Shown: positions 25,101 through 38,160, counted from the first letter of the stretch. The stretch: 64,000 nt of DNA from Amaranthus tricolor (GCF_026212465.1 NC_080058.1:12792404-12856403); one strand, 5' to 3'. Translations and numbers: made by a program. Notes: generated by a model from the letters alone, not told the origin.

Positions 25101-26799
25101 AGATTATTCAGGGTGAAGACGAATCAAAAGAGTTTGAAACACTTGTTGGAGCAAAGAGAACTGCATGGGGATTATCAAAACTGGTTGATAAAGTTAATGG
25201 GTTTCGATTTCGCGATTGAGTATAATCCAGGAAAAAACAATCTGGTGGTTAATGCTTTGTCACGGGCTACTCACGATGGTATGGAATTAGGTGCATTGTT
25301 GAGTTTGCAAGAAATAGATTGGCACATGCTTCAGGAAGAGGTTAACAAGGATGTGACATTGGTTAGAATTTGAGAGGCCATGGAGAAAGGTGAGCAGGTT
25401 CCCACTAGTTCTTTGATTGTCAATAAAGTGTTATTTTACAAGGAAAGATATGTGTTGGCTAAGTCTTCTCCTTTCATTCATGTTTTGTTGAGAGAGTATC
25501 ATGATTCTCCGTTGGGGGGACATGTTTGGCGGGTGAATGGTATTGGGAGGGTATGCGGAGGCAAGTCACACGATATGTTCGGGAATGCAAAGTATGTCAA
25601 CAAGCTAAGACTTCAAATCTAAGTCCGGCTGGGTTGTTACAAAATCTTCTAATTCCTTCACAAGTTTGGGAGCATGTTACTATGGACTTCATTGAAGGTT
25701 TGCCAAGGTCAAAGGAGGTAGACACTATATTGGTGGTTGTGGATCGGTTGACTAAATTTGGACATTTTGTGGCTCTTAAACATCCATTCACGGTGTTCCA
25801 GGTTGCAGATAAATTCGTGAAGGAGATAATTAAGCTACATGGGTTTCCGACGTCCATTGTCTCCGATAGAGATACAGTGTTCATGAGTGTCTTTTGGAGA
25901 GAAATATTTCGGCTCCAACAAACTCATTTACTTAGGAGTACGACGTACCATCCACAAACGGACGGACAATCTGAGATCGTAAATAAGATGTTAGAAACTT
26001 ATCTTCGTTGCTTATGGCAACCAAAGAAGTGGGCAAAGTGGTTATATAGGGCCGAATTTAGCTATAACACTTCTCCTCAACTATCGATCAAAATGACTCC
26101 ATTCCAAGCATTGTATGGGAGAGTGCTCCCTGATGTGGTGCGTATGGGACATCAACAAACAGCCGTGAATTCATTAGATCAGCTCTTGCAAGAAAGGGAC
26201 GCAATATTGGATGATTTGCAATTCAATATGGCCAAGGTATAGCAGCGCATGAAGTTTTATGCTGACAAGAAATGAGGGACGTAGTGTTTGAGGTCGGAGA
26301 TTGGGTGTACCTCAAGATGCGACCCTATTGACAGAAAACTTTGGCAAGTTGACTTAATGAAAAGCTTGGGCCAAGGTTTTATGGGTCGTTTAAAATCACC
26401 CACAAGGTGAGAAGAGTAGCATACCGTTTCGAGCTACCTAAGGATTGTCTATTGCATCCGATTTTTCTTGTCTCACAACTCAAAAGAGCCGAAGGGGACA
26501 CTCACTCTACAGCAGCCAGCCCTCCATTGACAGCAGAATTAGAGTTGAAACTCCAACCAATAGATATTTTACAGGTGCGACAATTGCCTTCCAATCCTCG
26601 TGAAGTATTGGTGTTATGGGAAGGTCGGGATGAAACAGAAGCTACATGGGAGGATGCCAAAAGGTTCCTTGCCACCTTTCCAGATGCTCACCTTGAGGAC
26701 AAGGTGCTTAATTTGGCCGGGAGTATTGTAACACCTACGTTACCCACTGCTTTTAAGACTTATCGAAGGAGGAGAAAGAGGGGTGGGTTGACAGGTTAG
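22153..26799 (+). pseudogene. gypsy gag-pol polyprotein, heavily broken
   Basis: A likely start ATG is at 22153. Gag is recognisable in 22279-22927 (LELPTFNGQDVDDWI; SVADYRREFVERLTYLD), protease near 23487 (IDSGATNNF), RT from about 24120 to 24760 with FFDDILIY at about 24489-24512, RNase H at 24765-25270 (VVETDASQHGLGAVL), integrase at 25380-26242 (DFIEGLPRSKEVDT; IVSDRDTVF; YHPQTDGQSE), and a chromodomain-like tail at 26407-26799 (VLVLWEGRDETEATWED). Stops at 22249, 22519, 22927 and 23637 and several frameshifts in protease, RT and integrase break it. The RNase H and integrase blocks are the best kept. It is not functional as read. Confidence 0.92.
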
Positions 26800-27067
26800 T
26801 AGATACCTGATATGTGTGTTTGATGTAATAATGTTTTGTATGTTCAAATTTTAGATATATAAGCTTAGGTGGCTTTGGCCTGTATGTTTTAGGCTTAGGT
26901 GGCATTGGTGTTTTATCTATATAAGCCCATCTTGTATTCATTATAGGTTGTCCAGAATTTTAATAAGAAATAAGAGAAAGGAGTTACCAGCACTCAAAGC
27001 TGTGTGTGTGTTCTTTTGTGTGGAATTGTTCTTGTTTGTTTGTGTGTTTGAGGCAGGAGGTGTCTCA
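26727..27067 (+). repeat. 3' LTR of the 5.3-kb gypsy
   Basis: Paired with 21775-22125. A TATATAA box lies at 26918-26924. Confidence 0.93.
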
Positions 27068-27072
27068 AAGGA

Positions 27073-27700
27073 CCATTCAACATCATATCCATCGGAGTGT
27101 CTCTTGAAATCACTAATGTAGTTCTCTTCATGCTGCATCTTAAGACACCAAGTTTGCAGAAATTTATTCCTTAGATGGTGCATATACCAAATCCAATAAT
27201 CCATAATCAATCAAAAAAAAAAAAAAGAAAAAAAAGAAAAAAACAGAGAGCATCATAAAATCCCTTAAAAACTTTTCTTGATAAATTTGCAAATTGTTAA
27301 GTGGTGATCATACCTGATAAAATTGTGGGTGTTGGTGTGGGCACACAGGATGAGAAGAACTTTGCTTAGGAATATGACTCGAACACATCAGTTGAAATTG
27401 GTTGCCAGATGAATTTCCTCGATATATTGAGAATTGGAAAACAAAACATATATGAAAACAAAAACAACCTGTACAAGTGATTAGATCTTGCACATATAAC
27501 TATCACACATATAACTAAATTCAAAAAAGCATATTTGAGAGTTGGGCTCAAAGTAATTTTATTATGTAGGAGCGTAAGCGTGAATACACAATAAACAAGT
27601 GTACAAGAATCCATTAAGATATCTGGCACCGATACAGTATAACAAACACATTCTAATCATAGCAATTTTGTAGCTTTACCAGCAATCCATCATCGCATTC
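27073..27700. other. G6PDH 3' flank and 3'UTR region
   Basis: This lies between the gypsy TSD and the G6PDH stop codon. The stretch up to about 27560-27700 is likely 3'UTR on the minus strand. A short coding-like stretch on the minus strand (27073-27170) abuts the gypsy insertion; I do not recognise it. A-rich tracts occur near 27212-27245. Confidence 0.4.
27558..27563 (-). terminator. candidate poly(A) signal of G6PDH
   Basis: AATAAA on the minus strand lies about 140 bases past the stop codon. Plant poly(A) signals are loose, so this is only a candidate. Confidence 0.4.
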
Positions 27701-30700
27701 CTATAAAGTGGGAGGAACCCAGATATAACCATGAGTTTGAACATAACCAGCCTTTTCAAGTAGCGTATCCGCCTCAGCTGGGCCTCGAGTTCCAGGCTTA
27801 TATGGAATGGATTTCAGATGTCCGTCATCAATTCTGTGTAGAAGAGGAGTGAAAATCTCCCATGCAGCCTGAACGATAATACCCTTTAGTTTGGATGCTT
27901 GTGATGCAAACTTCTAATAATTATAGACTATCAAGGAACATAAATGTAAATTCAAGGTTTTGTTACCTTAAGCTCATCTCTGCGGACGAAATGCTGTTGA
28001 TCGCCTCTAACTCTGTGGAAGAAAGTACGAAGATAATCATTAATGCATAAAAGAACAATATGTATTGATCAAACACATCAACACTTCAACTTGAAAGATG
28101 TAGTACTATTTACCAGACAATATTAACAAGTACTCCCTACCACTGTAACATAATTTTCCAGTTAATTCGCTATTTAAATATACGATTCGCTTAAAATGAC
28201 TCTAAAATAGCCCAAAAATTTGTTTTTTGATTCGTAATTCGCAAGGAGAATGTGAATCATGTGACAGTGCTCCCTACACCTCCTTGATTTTGACCCACAT
28301 ATATAGGGGTGTCGGACCATTTTGAAAACAATGGGGTAAAATCAAAGGGATAGAGGGAGTATATACTCAAGTACGTGGAATCTAGAGTTTTCGCATCCAA
28401 CTTTTGGATTAGTCTGTAGTTTAGGGAGCTTATTCCACCAGAACCTAACCGTGTGTTTCCTACCAATTATCAAAAAAGGTAAGGCGAAGGGGGAAGGGAG
28501 GTGAGGCGAGGAGTGTGCTTCCAGTTTTCACTTCAATCTCTTTTAATTAGTAGAAAAGAGGATACCAAATGTTGGTCTCATGTGCTGGAAAGTTAGTGTA
28601 CACTATGAAGTACTACATTTAACACTCCACAATTACTTACGTGTCAAGAATCAAGCGTTCGTAGGCCTCAGGAATAACAACTCCCTGATATCGTTGCCTA
28701 TATGACAAATCCAGTTCACTTTGAACAGTTGACATTTCCAGTCCTGGCTGTTTCACCTGTCAAAAGGATTAAAATTTGTTACTCGTGTGAAAATGAGCTT
28801 TTTAAATAGGAACATTAACATATCCATCCAGAATAAGGACAGCCAGAAGGATTTCTTTTAATGTTAATTCACCTCAGTGAGTTATGGAAAATAAAGAATT
28901 TATACCAAGTGAATTGATCTTGTAAGAGGAAGACTTGGACGTTTACTCTTTCCTGGTTAATACTCATGAGCAGATACATATGATGTCTATCGATGTACAA
29001 AGTACAAACAAATAGCTTTTGTTGAAAGAAAATTCCCCTTCCCCTTCCCATTTCTATTGAATTGTTTGTTTAAAATCTCTTAGGGAGCATTTCTACGATT
29101 TGAGCAAAATTTTCTGACAGTTATTATTAGTCCTTTGATGCTGCGAGTTAAGATCAAATCTTAACATTTCTAAAAGTCCATAAGCAACCTTACAAAATCA
29201 TGCTCGCGAGTGTTGATCAACATCGTAGAACCAAAGTGAATGATTATAGTACATAAATTAAGACTCGTAGCCTAGTTTATGTGTAGATTTTGGAATATTA
29301 CCTGCCATAGGTTAGGTGGTGGGTATGAAAATTTTAGGATGTTATCAAGTAGGAGAGGAGTGATACTCACTACCACTTCACCCGATTCACATCACCACTG
29401 ACATTACTAGTACAAAGATACATATCAATTATTTCTTATTTTATTGAATTGCCTAAAGTGTGTCCCTAAAATTCCCTTGATTCCCATACTAATTATAGTT
29501 TTTTTGGAAAGGCACAACGTTTAAATGATAGGTCGCGATATGGTTATATAGTTACCTTATATAAAGAATGTGCAAGTAAGGTGGGGAATGAGGTAGCTCC
29601 AAGGGACTATTATACAATTGGTGTGTCCATGCAAATGATAGAAATATTGAAACTAATTTTGAATGGAAGGAAAAGAAGGTGCTGGGATTTAATTTTGGAT
29701 GGTGGGATTACTTAACATACAATGATGCTAGTTTGTTTGTTGATGGTGTATATTAGTATTATTTTATTGGTTTTCAAACATTAACACTTTGTTTGGATAA
29801 CAATTTTAGAAGGGAAGGGAAGATGGGTGTGTTTTCCTCCAAAATCTTTCCACTTTTGGAAAGATTTGTTTCGTATAAAATGTGGAGTTTCTCCAACTAT
29901 TCCCTTCCCTCCATTTCCTCCATTTCCCTATTGATATCCAAATGAAGGAAATGCAATCCCTCGATTTCTCTCCACTTCTTTTGCCTCTATTTCCTTCTAT
30001 CCAAATATACATATTGTTTAAGTGAAATATAAGGTAAGCTTTCAGAACAGAAAAAACAAAGGAAAACATAAATTTAAAGGTAGAATGAAATGATATTTCT
30101 TTCATAAATTGTTTATCTGCAAATGTCTGTATATTATTAGATCACAAGTACTCTTTCATGCTGATATGATGTGACTCTTTAAGCTTAACTACTGTGAGCT
30201 CCTAAAAGGAAAGGTTCAATGCAGATCAGATCTCAAAAACCAAAAGTAATCCAACCCTTTTGATTAATGAATTCTGCACATGTCACTAATACAAGATCTT
30301 CTCATTTTAAATCTTAATCAACACTTAGTATACAAAAAGAATATGCATCCATAGAAATCTTCAGTTTCAGGACATGTTAAGGTTTTTCAACTTCTCAACA
30401 TTGAGAAAGTGACTAAATTAAAAGGTTTTATGTGCAATGATTGAATTTAATTACATTCAAAGCCAAACCTTAACAGTTCATAGCTTAGTCAACAGAAAAT
30501 TCTAGTTCTCTCTTCGCAAGGTTCTGTGAAGTTCTTTCTTTGAGTAACACCAGTTAAGTACTCGGGTACGCTAGAGTTGAGTTAAGTCTTACTAACTAGT
30601 CATTTTTCAATTGCTACTATTATTATAATTCAGACGTAAAAGAGCGTACTCGTAAATCAACATTGAACCAACCCAAGCTGAAAATTTAGGTGACTAATAT

Positions 30701-33700
30701 CGGTTATTGATTAACCTCTACTACATTTTGAATTTAGTTTTCTACATGACAATGGACAAGGATCTCCACATTCTCTTCACTTTTCTATTGATTGAAAACC
30801 AATTCTAAATAGTGAAAGAATTCAGAGTCAGTAAATAATTAGTTTCAAAGAATAAAACTAATTTAGTGTTAGTTTGGTGTGAATTATATTAAGGAAAATT
30901 AGTTTGAATAAGTTCAGAGCAAGAAAGGTCAGTAGAAGAAAATAAGTTTCAAGAAGTTTAGAAAAGGTCCAACAAGTTAAAATAAAGTCTAATATTAAAA
31001 CATATTCAAATAAGGGACAATAAGGTCATTATACCACAGTTTCACTTATTTTAGTAAAAACAAAAATAACTTGTAAATAAGGGATAATAAGGTCATTCGA
31101 AAAAGTCCACGGATTTTCAAATAAGGGTTAACAAGTACAGGGTCACTTTAAATAAGCTACATTGAAAGGAGCCTTATTCAATGAAAATGGGTTTTTCATG
31201 AACAATAAATTTTGAAAATAAACGAATATGAATGATTTGGTTTGTACTCTAATACACAGACTAGAGTCCTTAACTATTTCCACTATTTTTTCAGATCACA
31301 CAATTTTGAGTAATTAAGAACCATATAAATCATAATTTATGCACCATATTTTTGCAATCCAAATGAAACGAGCAAGGAGTTTTGTCGGAATAGAATACAT
31401 TCTATATGAGGGCTACATATTCACAAAAAAGGAGTAAACGAAGTAGAGAGAACTAATAATATATAGTGTGATGCAGAGAGAATGATAATGATTTAGTGTG
31501 AGTTCTGAAGTAGAGAGAAATTAACAAGTTTTAAACAGTATACATAAATGACTGATCATTTTAATTCGCCTACCGTAAGTTTCATGTAAAGAGCCTCCGA
31601 AGGCTGTAGCCGCATCACAAATTCATTTCTTCCTTGCTTTTTACCTGTCAAAATAGCAAACATTATTAATTATAAATATTGCAAGAGAAACCATAATGGT
31701 GATGCCATTTCATTTTCCAATGAAAGAAACAGACAGCAAAACATAACATCTTATTAGTTATCTCAATGACAAAGTATGTATCTGCATGGCAAAGAAATAT
31801 GCAGAAAATCAAGTGGTCAACATTTTCACAAAATCGTAATAGAGCAATCTCACAAGGAACTAAAATGATAAGTGGGGCACACTGAAAAGAACAAAAGGGG
31901 TTTTCCTTTCCCCCTCCTAATAGATTCCTATAATGATTAGAATTCTTACTTTGAATTAAATTGCTCTCCCATACAATTTTGTACTTGTTTCCCAAGCAGG
32001 GCCGTTCCTGACCATAGGCAAGGTAGGCATTTGCCTAGGGCCCAAAGTTAGAAAGGGCCCTAAATTAGAAAATGCTAATAAATGGAAGTACACGCTTAAA
32101 AATTTGCAATTTATGAGTAGTTCTTTTATCATTTAAGGATTATATGATACGTCTACATTTTTATTGCTAATTATAATATATAGGGTCCATCTTTTTCCAA
32201 TCACCCGTTTAAATTCAGAATCGACCCTTCATAGAGAGGGCCTACATCTTTCAGTTTACCTAGGGCCCATACAATGCCAGGAACGGCACTGTTCCCAAGC
32301 AATCCAATTTTGACTCATAATCTTTACACAAATGAGAAATGGATAAAATTGACGAAAATAAAAAAGGAGTGTGACTACATAACATAATTCTAATGTGAAC
32401 CTAAATGGTTTTTAGGAGACATCCCCTCTCTCGCCCCCTAAATATAACTAGACAAAGGAAAGAACATAGCCATGCTTAACCTAAGTTGGACTCAAGTGCT
32501 TATGTTAAAGTGACATGAACACGGTAACAGATGGATTCTTCATAATGAACATCAGAATTAAAATTTAAGCGAAAATAAACAATTATCTGCAGCCACATCT
32601 AACCACACAAATTATGTCCTAGTCCATTTAAAAGTCAAATATGAGGTACTTTATGCGGGAAAGCATTGATGCTGACATCCCATTACTTCCAACTTTTTTT
32701 AACTCGATGTATTCATGCTTGATCTGGTTCAATTAAATATAGCTCTATGAAGGGTTTAATAGGTCAATCACCACTCTGCTATGAACTGATAATTTGGAAT
32801 AAGACAGTAAAATAGAATTGAAATGATAAAATGACAAAACAGAAATTATACTATCAAATTGATGATTAAAGAACGATTACAAAGTAACGAAAGATAGATT
32901 CAAGCCATTCGAGACGCTTGAGATCTCCCCATTGAGTATTAAACTCACCCACAATGTGTTTACTAATTTCTTGATGATTATGGGTCTCTAATTCCCCTTA
33001 TTTATAATAAACTAGTAACTTTTTCCCCAAGTCTTCCCTAATATGAAAATTACTATTTTACCCTTTCATAAATTCAAATATCAGGTCATTGCACACTCCT
33101 GCCATTTTGTTTCCACAATAGAAGCTTGTGACCATGCTCAATGAGTCACATCACATGACACTACAAATGAAGAAATTTACATCGATTATGGCCTTGTGGG
33201 TTCCCTCACTAAAACTATCACCTAACTCACCAATCTATTCAAGAGATACTGGTATCATAATCATTATAAGCCAGACGCCAGTTCTCCACACTCATATCTG
33301 CCAGGCACCAATACATCAAATGTTCTGACAAGCTCAAGAGTCATCCAAACAAGGCTACAACTTGTAGCCCCTTACCATTAATGCATGAAAATATAATCAT
33401 ATGAACAGGAAAAATTAAAATAACGACAATAGCCAAAAAGACACTATACATCTGAATATATCACCAGGGACCTCCTTGAACTGGATACGGATCTCTGCCT
33501 TTCTTGAATTCAATGCTTTCCCGGCCTTAAGTATAAATGGAACACCTGCAATACATTGCGTTGTTTACAGAAGAATGATAAGAATGAGCTTTGGCCCGAA
33601 ATCCCATATCAGCTGATAATATAGCAAATCTATATTTTATATGGTCTATTTGAACAACATATTCAACCGGTCAACACCCAACAAACAACAATATTTTTTC

Positions 33701-36700
33701 AGAAAAATAAAGCCCAGAGACAATAGTTAAATCATACCTTCCCATCTTTCATTGTTTATCCGCAAAATCACAGTTGCAAAAGTCGGTGTGTTTGAATTGT
33801 TTGGAACAGTTGGATCATCTTTGTAGCCTTCATATTGCCCAAGAACAACCTCTTCGTCGTTGATTTGATCAACTGCTTGTAGAACCTTAGAAAAACAAGA
33901 AGCAATTGACCAGGGGAAAAGTTGAATACAGATTATAAAGTTATTGGCAAGCTGTTATTTTTAAATGTACACTCAGATAGAATCCATACCTCCACATTTA
34001 CTTTCCAACATAGAAATTAAAATCATACATGGTCATCAAACATAGGATAGGAATTTTATTAAAAGAAAATAGGAGTTTGTAGTTTGTATGCCATCACAAA
34101 ATGGAACTAACTTAGAAGTCTTGCAAAATAAAGTCACTAATAAAAGACGACCCGTGAAATTTTCTTACAAAATGATTACAAAAAAAATTGTAAGAACCAT
34201 GCCAACATAGTGATCACAATAAGTAAAAATAAAAATGAAAACGCAGACACCGTACTAGTACTCGCACTTTTAATATCTTTGGTGATAATGTATTCATAAT
34301 AAGTACTTCTATGTTAATGCCTTCAATACATAGTATTAAAAATTACAGTATTACATCAAGGATAGAAGATAAAAACCACATCATAAAGGCCTACCTTCAT
34401 AGTGTTGAATTAGTGTTCGCAAAAAAAATATAAAAGGCCTTTGGGATTGAAAAGAAAACAATTTCTTTCATTGTAAGAAGTTGTAATATTTCATTGATAT
34501 ATTAATTACTTGTGTGGGAGAAGGTATTTATGATACTACATGGAATAAGATAATTTGAGAAAATGACCAAATAATGACTAGAAGTAAGGGCTAACCACCA
34601 CACAAACACAAGTCATGTAACAGAAAATATAACAAGTTGATAAGGGAGTATAAATATACACCTTCACTTTTTCATCACGAATATGCTCTGGCTTAAGTGA
34701 CACTGGCTTCTCCATGGCAACCAAACAAAGAACCTGAAAGACAAAAAAAATTAATTTATCTCACAAGAATTGAACAGAAGCCGCTAGACCACTAAGCATG
34801 GAAACCAACCTTTCTGTGAGAAAATATAAATAAACATAACCGGGAATGGGAAGAGGGGAACAAAAGTGAACACGTTCAAGAGCAGTATCTCGCGTTATTG
34901 AATGCGTACGAACATATTCTGGAAATGTACATCCAGGATTTTTGATTGAGAGATTGATGATGACTGATCATATAACACCAAGAATTTGGGGACCAAGGGG
35001 GATAGAAAATGAATGTAATAGAAATCTATACATATTATTACCTGCAAGAGGTGGTTTTGAATAATGTCACGAATTATTCTGCAAGTATATATAAACTCAA
35101 ATTTAGTGACTGAACAAAATAGTATCTATCAGGGATTAGGATAGAAATAGCGTCGAATAGTTAATCTAAGATAACCATAATTATATGCACAGTTCACATA
35201 ATGTGGTGGAAAAGCTCGTAGTATTTACTATAAAGTAGAAAAGAAATGATAATTTTTTCTTCCAAATTTTCAGAACCAAAAAAAAAATGATAGCATACCC
35301 ATACTGATCGAAGTATCCACCTCGACCCTCGGTTCCAAAATCCTCCCTGAAGACAATCTGTGAGAAAGAAGCAAAACCTATGATGATCGTACTCAAGTAT
35401 AGAAACAATTGTTTTAATATGAACATATGCATGTATATTTGATCAAAATAAAGGTATCTACATAACATTACAATGATATTTTTGTGTTTACAAACCTTGT
35501 CATCCTCAAAAACTAATTGGCAAATCAATAAGATTCAATTTTGGATTTGAATCAATCCACAAATTGTTTTAAAAGTACAAAAGTTTAGAATTTGAGAATG
35601 ACTTCCCAAACATTGTCATTCTCAAATTCCTCCTTTATGATTTCATAACTAAAATCTACAATTTGAAATGAATTACTTGTTTTCAAACACAACCTTAAAG
35701 AAATCATATTCATGGAAATGAAAAAGGTTTCCTGGATATGAATTTGAGAAGACTTACCTGTACATTATCAATGTTATCTCGATTCCAAAGAGGAACAAAA
35801 AAGCGATTTGCAAATCGCATTACTAGCTGTTAATTAGCAAGACATCAGTATCCGAAAGTACAAAATTAAAAACATGATTAGAGTACTTGAAATATTACCA
35901 GATTCTGAACTAACTCTTTCCCTAAATAATGATCAATACGATAGATCTGTGACTCATCAAATAACTCTCCAATCTGTGAGCTTAGCTGTTCTGCCGACTG
36001 CAAGTCTCTTCCGAAAGGCTTTTCAACAACAATACGTGTCCATCCACCAGTTTTAGCTGCAACATAATATTGAATGTGAGACAAATCAGCGCTCCAAAGA
36101 AATTTAACCATCATCAAAAACACGATATTGATCCTCAATTGAATTTGCATGCGCCGTAAGTTAAGCCAGTTTCACTCAGTTACGATTCAAAAACTAGAAA
36201 TTATTATATCTTCTCCTTTCATTACCACAATGCCATGCATTACGTGACCCCTACCTGGGATTCCACCTAGGCTATGTAAAATACAGATTTCTTAATGACA
36301 GTATCAGAAAAAAAATATGCTCTTTCCTGGCTTTTTTAGGGATCTAAACAAAAGTTATATAATAAGTTTCCAACAAAACTAAGGCTTCCATCAGTCAATT
36401 TTATAGTCACAAACACCATGTCAAGAATTAAAAGAACATACATTTATTCATACAGTGAAGCCGTATCATCCTGCAGACAGATGGATATACGGAAGGAGGT
36501 AATGCAAGATAAAACAATCTTCTAGACACTCCTTCATGAGTGTTCTGCTCACGTTCATACTTGGTTATCTCTTCATCCAACAACTGAAAGCCCTCCTCTG
36601 CATCATAAGAACCACTGACATATTTAATCTGCAAAATGAGGAAAATCGAAATTATAAACCTTTTCCCTAAGCCTGGATTTCGAAATTAAATACAGGAAAA

Positions 36701-37443
36701 AAAATCAAGAAGAGATATTAACTAAGCGCAAAAATGTGGAAACATCTTCTAACAGCTCCGGTGTTGCATTCTTGGAGGGAACCAGATATCTGCATTCACG
36801 AACAAAGCCCAATTAACCAAATAACAGTAGAACTATCCACAACATTTTCTATAGACTAAGATGATATGGGAAGGGCATGAGGGGACTACAGCTTATTCTA
36901 CTTGGAGTGGATAAAAAACAAAATGATATGCAGAATATCATCCTAGAAAGTAGAGTATTAAACACAAAAGCTCAATCATATAATGCAACTGGATAAATTA
37001 TTAAATATCATCCTAAACCCAATAAAAACCACATTTAAAAGAGAGAAAATAGGATATGTATATATCTCACCCACGAATCCGATCTTTCAAATCATCATCT
37101 GTCATCTTGGATCTAGCATAACCAAATATCCGGACCTCACTTGGAGGAAGAAATCCCTGTACATACCATCACCAATTTGAAAATATCATTCTGGGATACA
37201 TTCAATCAGACACATTATACTAGAAACAACATTAATGTGAAGTGAATATTCCATCTGATATGTTACCTGATGGTAGAGGTTGTATAGAGCAGGAAAAGTC
37301 TTTTTCTTGGCGAGATCCCCAGAAGCACCAAGGACAATTATAGAAAGACACCCACACTCTAAAGAACCCTCAGAGTCTACTCGGTCAAAAGATTCATTTC
37401 TAATACTAGATCTTTTCTCCATATGCCACTCCCCTGAAGCCAT
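27701..37443 (-). CDS. G6PDH: cytosolic glucose-6-phosphate 1-dehydrogenase
   Basis: It oxidises glucose 6-phosphate to 6-phosphogluconolactone with NADP+, the first step of the oxidative pentose phosphate pathway. Fifteen coding exons, all phase-consistent: 37443-37267, 37156-37071, 36789-36723, 36628-36442, 36056-35899, 35826-35758, 35357-35299, 35078-35042, 34733-34662, 33885-33738, 33545-33450, 31644-31574, 28756-28641, 28012-27967, 27868-27701. They sum to 1557 bases, 518 residues, with no stop. The NADP-binding motif [10 protein letters not shown] is at 39-48 and the active-site RIDHYLGKE at 212-220. There is no transit peptide, and the length matches plant cytosolic forms (about 515), so it is not the plastid isoform. 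Large introns at 31645-33449 and 28757-31573; small transposons sit in the introns before exon 14 and before exon 12. It is the only intact host gene seen. Confidence 0.96.
28133..28359. mobile_element. Stowaway-like MITE in G6PDH intron
   Basis: Ends CTCCCT and AGGGAG sit between TA dinucleotides. Apart from a nested insertion, the two halves form an imperfect palindrome (CTCCCTAC...TTGATTTTGACCC against ...GGGTAAAATCAAAGGGATAGAGGGAG on the other arm). This is the form of Tc1/mariner Stowaway MITEs. It lies in the intron between coding exons 13 and 14. Confidence 0.7.
28141..28269. mobile_element. hAT-like MITE nested in the Stowaway-like element
   Basis: 129 bp with ends CACTGTAACATAATT and the inverse of CACTGTCACATGATT. 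It is flanked by the perfect octamer duplication ctccctac (28133-28140 and 28270-28277). A related sequence lies near 54405-54530. Confidence 0.82.
29777..30015. mobile_element. possible MITE in G6PDH intron
   Basis: The ends TTTGTTTGGATA and TATCCAAATATA are near-inverted repeats around a 240-bp stretch rich in purine-only then pyrimidine-only runs. No clear TSD was found, so the class is open. Confidence 0.35.
31997..32291. mobile_element. hAT MITE in G6PDH intron
   Basis: 295 bp with terminal repeats CAGGGCCGTTCCTG and CAGGAACGGCACTG. The flanking target duplication ttcccaag is perfect (31989-31996 and 32292-32299). Subterminal gggccc motifs occur on both sides. It sits in the intron between coding exons 11 and 12. 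Confidence 0.93.
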
Positions 37444-37450
37444 AATTTAA

Positions 37451-38160
37451 CTGGAAAAACCAAAAATAACAATGAATAATCGGGCTTGCGAGCAGATCAC
37501 TCACATGACACCAGGAAAAAGTTCTCACTGAATCCAGCCATTGTATGACGCAAAAAGAAGGCCAATAAACTCATAAGTCCATGGATTGTTCTACCAGCCA
37601 GGCCATGAAACTTAAATACATTTTGATTTCGAGAAATGAAAATGGCCAACTGGGTATCATCTTAAAAATCATGATGTTGTTTGCATTTCATGAAATAAGA
37701 AAATTCTACAATCCCTAGTTCCATGATTAGTTTCATGGATTAGTTTCATGGATTACCTTCAAATTAACAACTCAATCACCCAGGTGTGACGAGAAAAATC
37801 CACAATGAAACCCGATCATTCCATTTTAATTGAAAAAAAATGAATCAAAGAATGACAGCCATAAATATCATGCAAGTTTAGATTATAGGATCAATAACAA
37901 TAAGCATGAAGCATCCATACAAATTCCACCCAAAAAAAAAATGCAGTAAATATAGGAAATGATGTATCAAAAAACAGTAAAAAATTAAAAAGAATATCCA
38001 GCAGCAACGTCATGTAGAAGATGAACTGAATCAGATGAATAAAGTATAAAATTGAAAACTGAAGATCATAATAAGAAATGTTACCAAAGTGAAGAAGATT
38101 GAGAAACAAAGAAGTGGGTATGAGATTGTGGGATGATTGCAGGTGCACCTACAACAAAAC
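37451..38160 (-). other. G6PDH 5'UTR intron and leader exon
   Basis: On the minus strand the seven bases before the ATG are preceded by TTTTTCCAG (acceptor at 37451-37452). A pyrimidine-rich exon ending ACTTTG with GTAACATT follows upstream (donor at 38083-38084). A noncoding leader exon from about 38160 to 38085 and an intron of 37451-38084 are inferred, in line with 5'UTR introns known in plant cytosolic G6PDH genes. The transcription start is not resolved; a TATAAT-like stretch lies near 38213. Confidence 0.55.

Larger units (their letters stand above)
21775..27067 (+). mobile_element. Ty3/gypsy LTR retrotransposon, 5.3 kb
   Basis: LTRs of 21775-22125 (351 bp) and 26727-27067 (341 bp) start TGTAACA and end TCA. 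The target duplication aagga is present at 21770-21774 and 27068-27072. The interior encodes gag, protease, RT, RNase H, integrase and a chromodomain-like tail, all in broken frames. The LTRs differ by many substitutions and small indels, so it looks older than the 12.5-kb gypsy and the copia element. Confidence 0.95.

Noticed and set aside
30840..31180. Repeat-like text (aataagggacaataaggtc) in the large G6PDH intron
   Set aside because: Internal similarity is visible, but element ends and TSD are not.
35525..35700. Hairpin-forming stretch in a G6PDH intron (tttgagaatgac and its inverse)
   Set aside because: It may be a MITE, but no convincing terminal repeats or TSD could be fixed, so it was not listed.
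36983..37180. Plus-strand frame over the second G6PDH exon
   Set aside because: Shadow of the minus-strand exon and intron; splice phase supports the minus strand.
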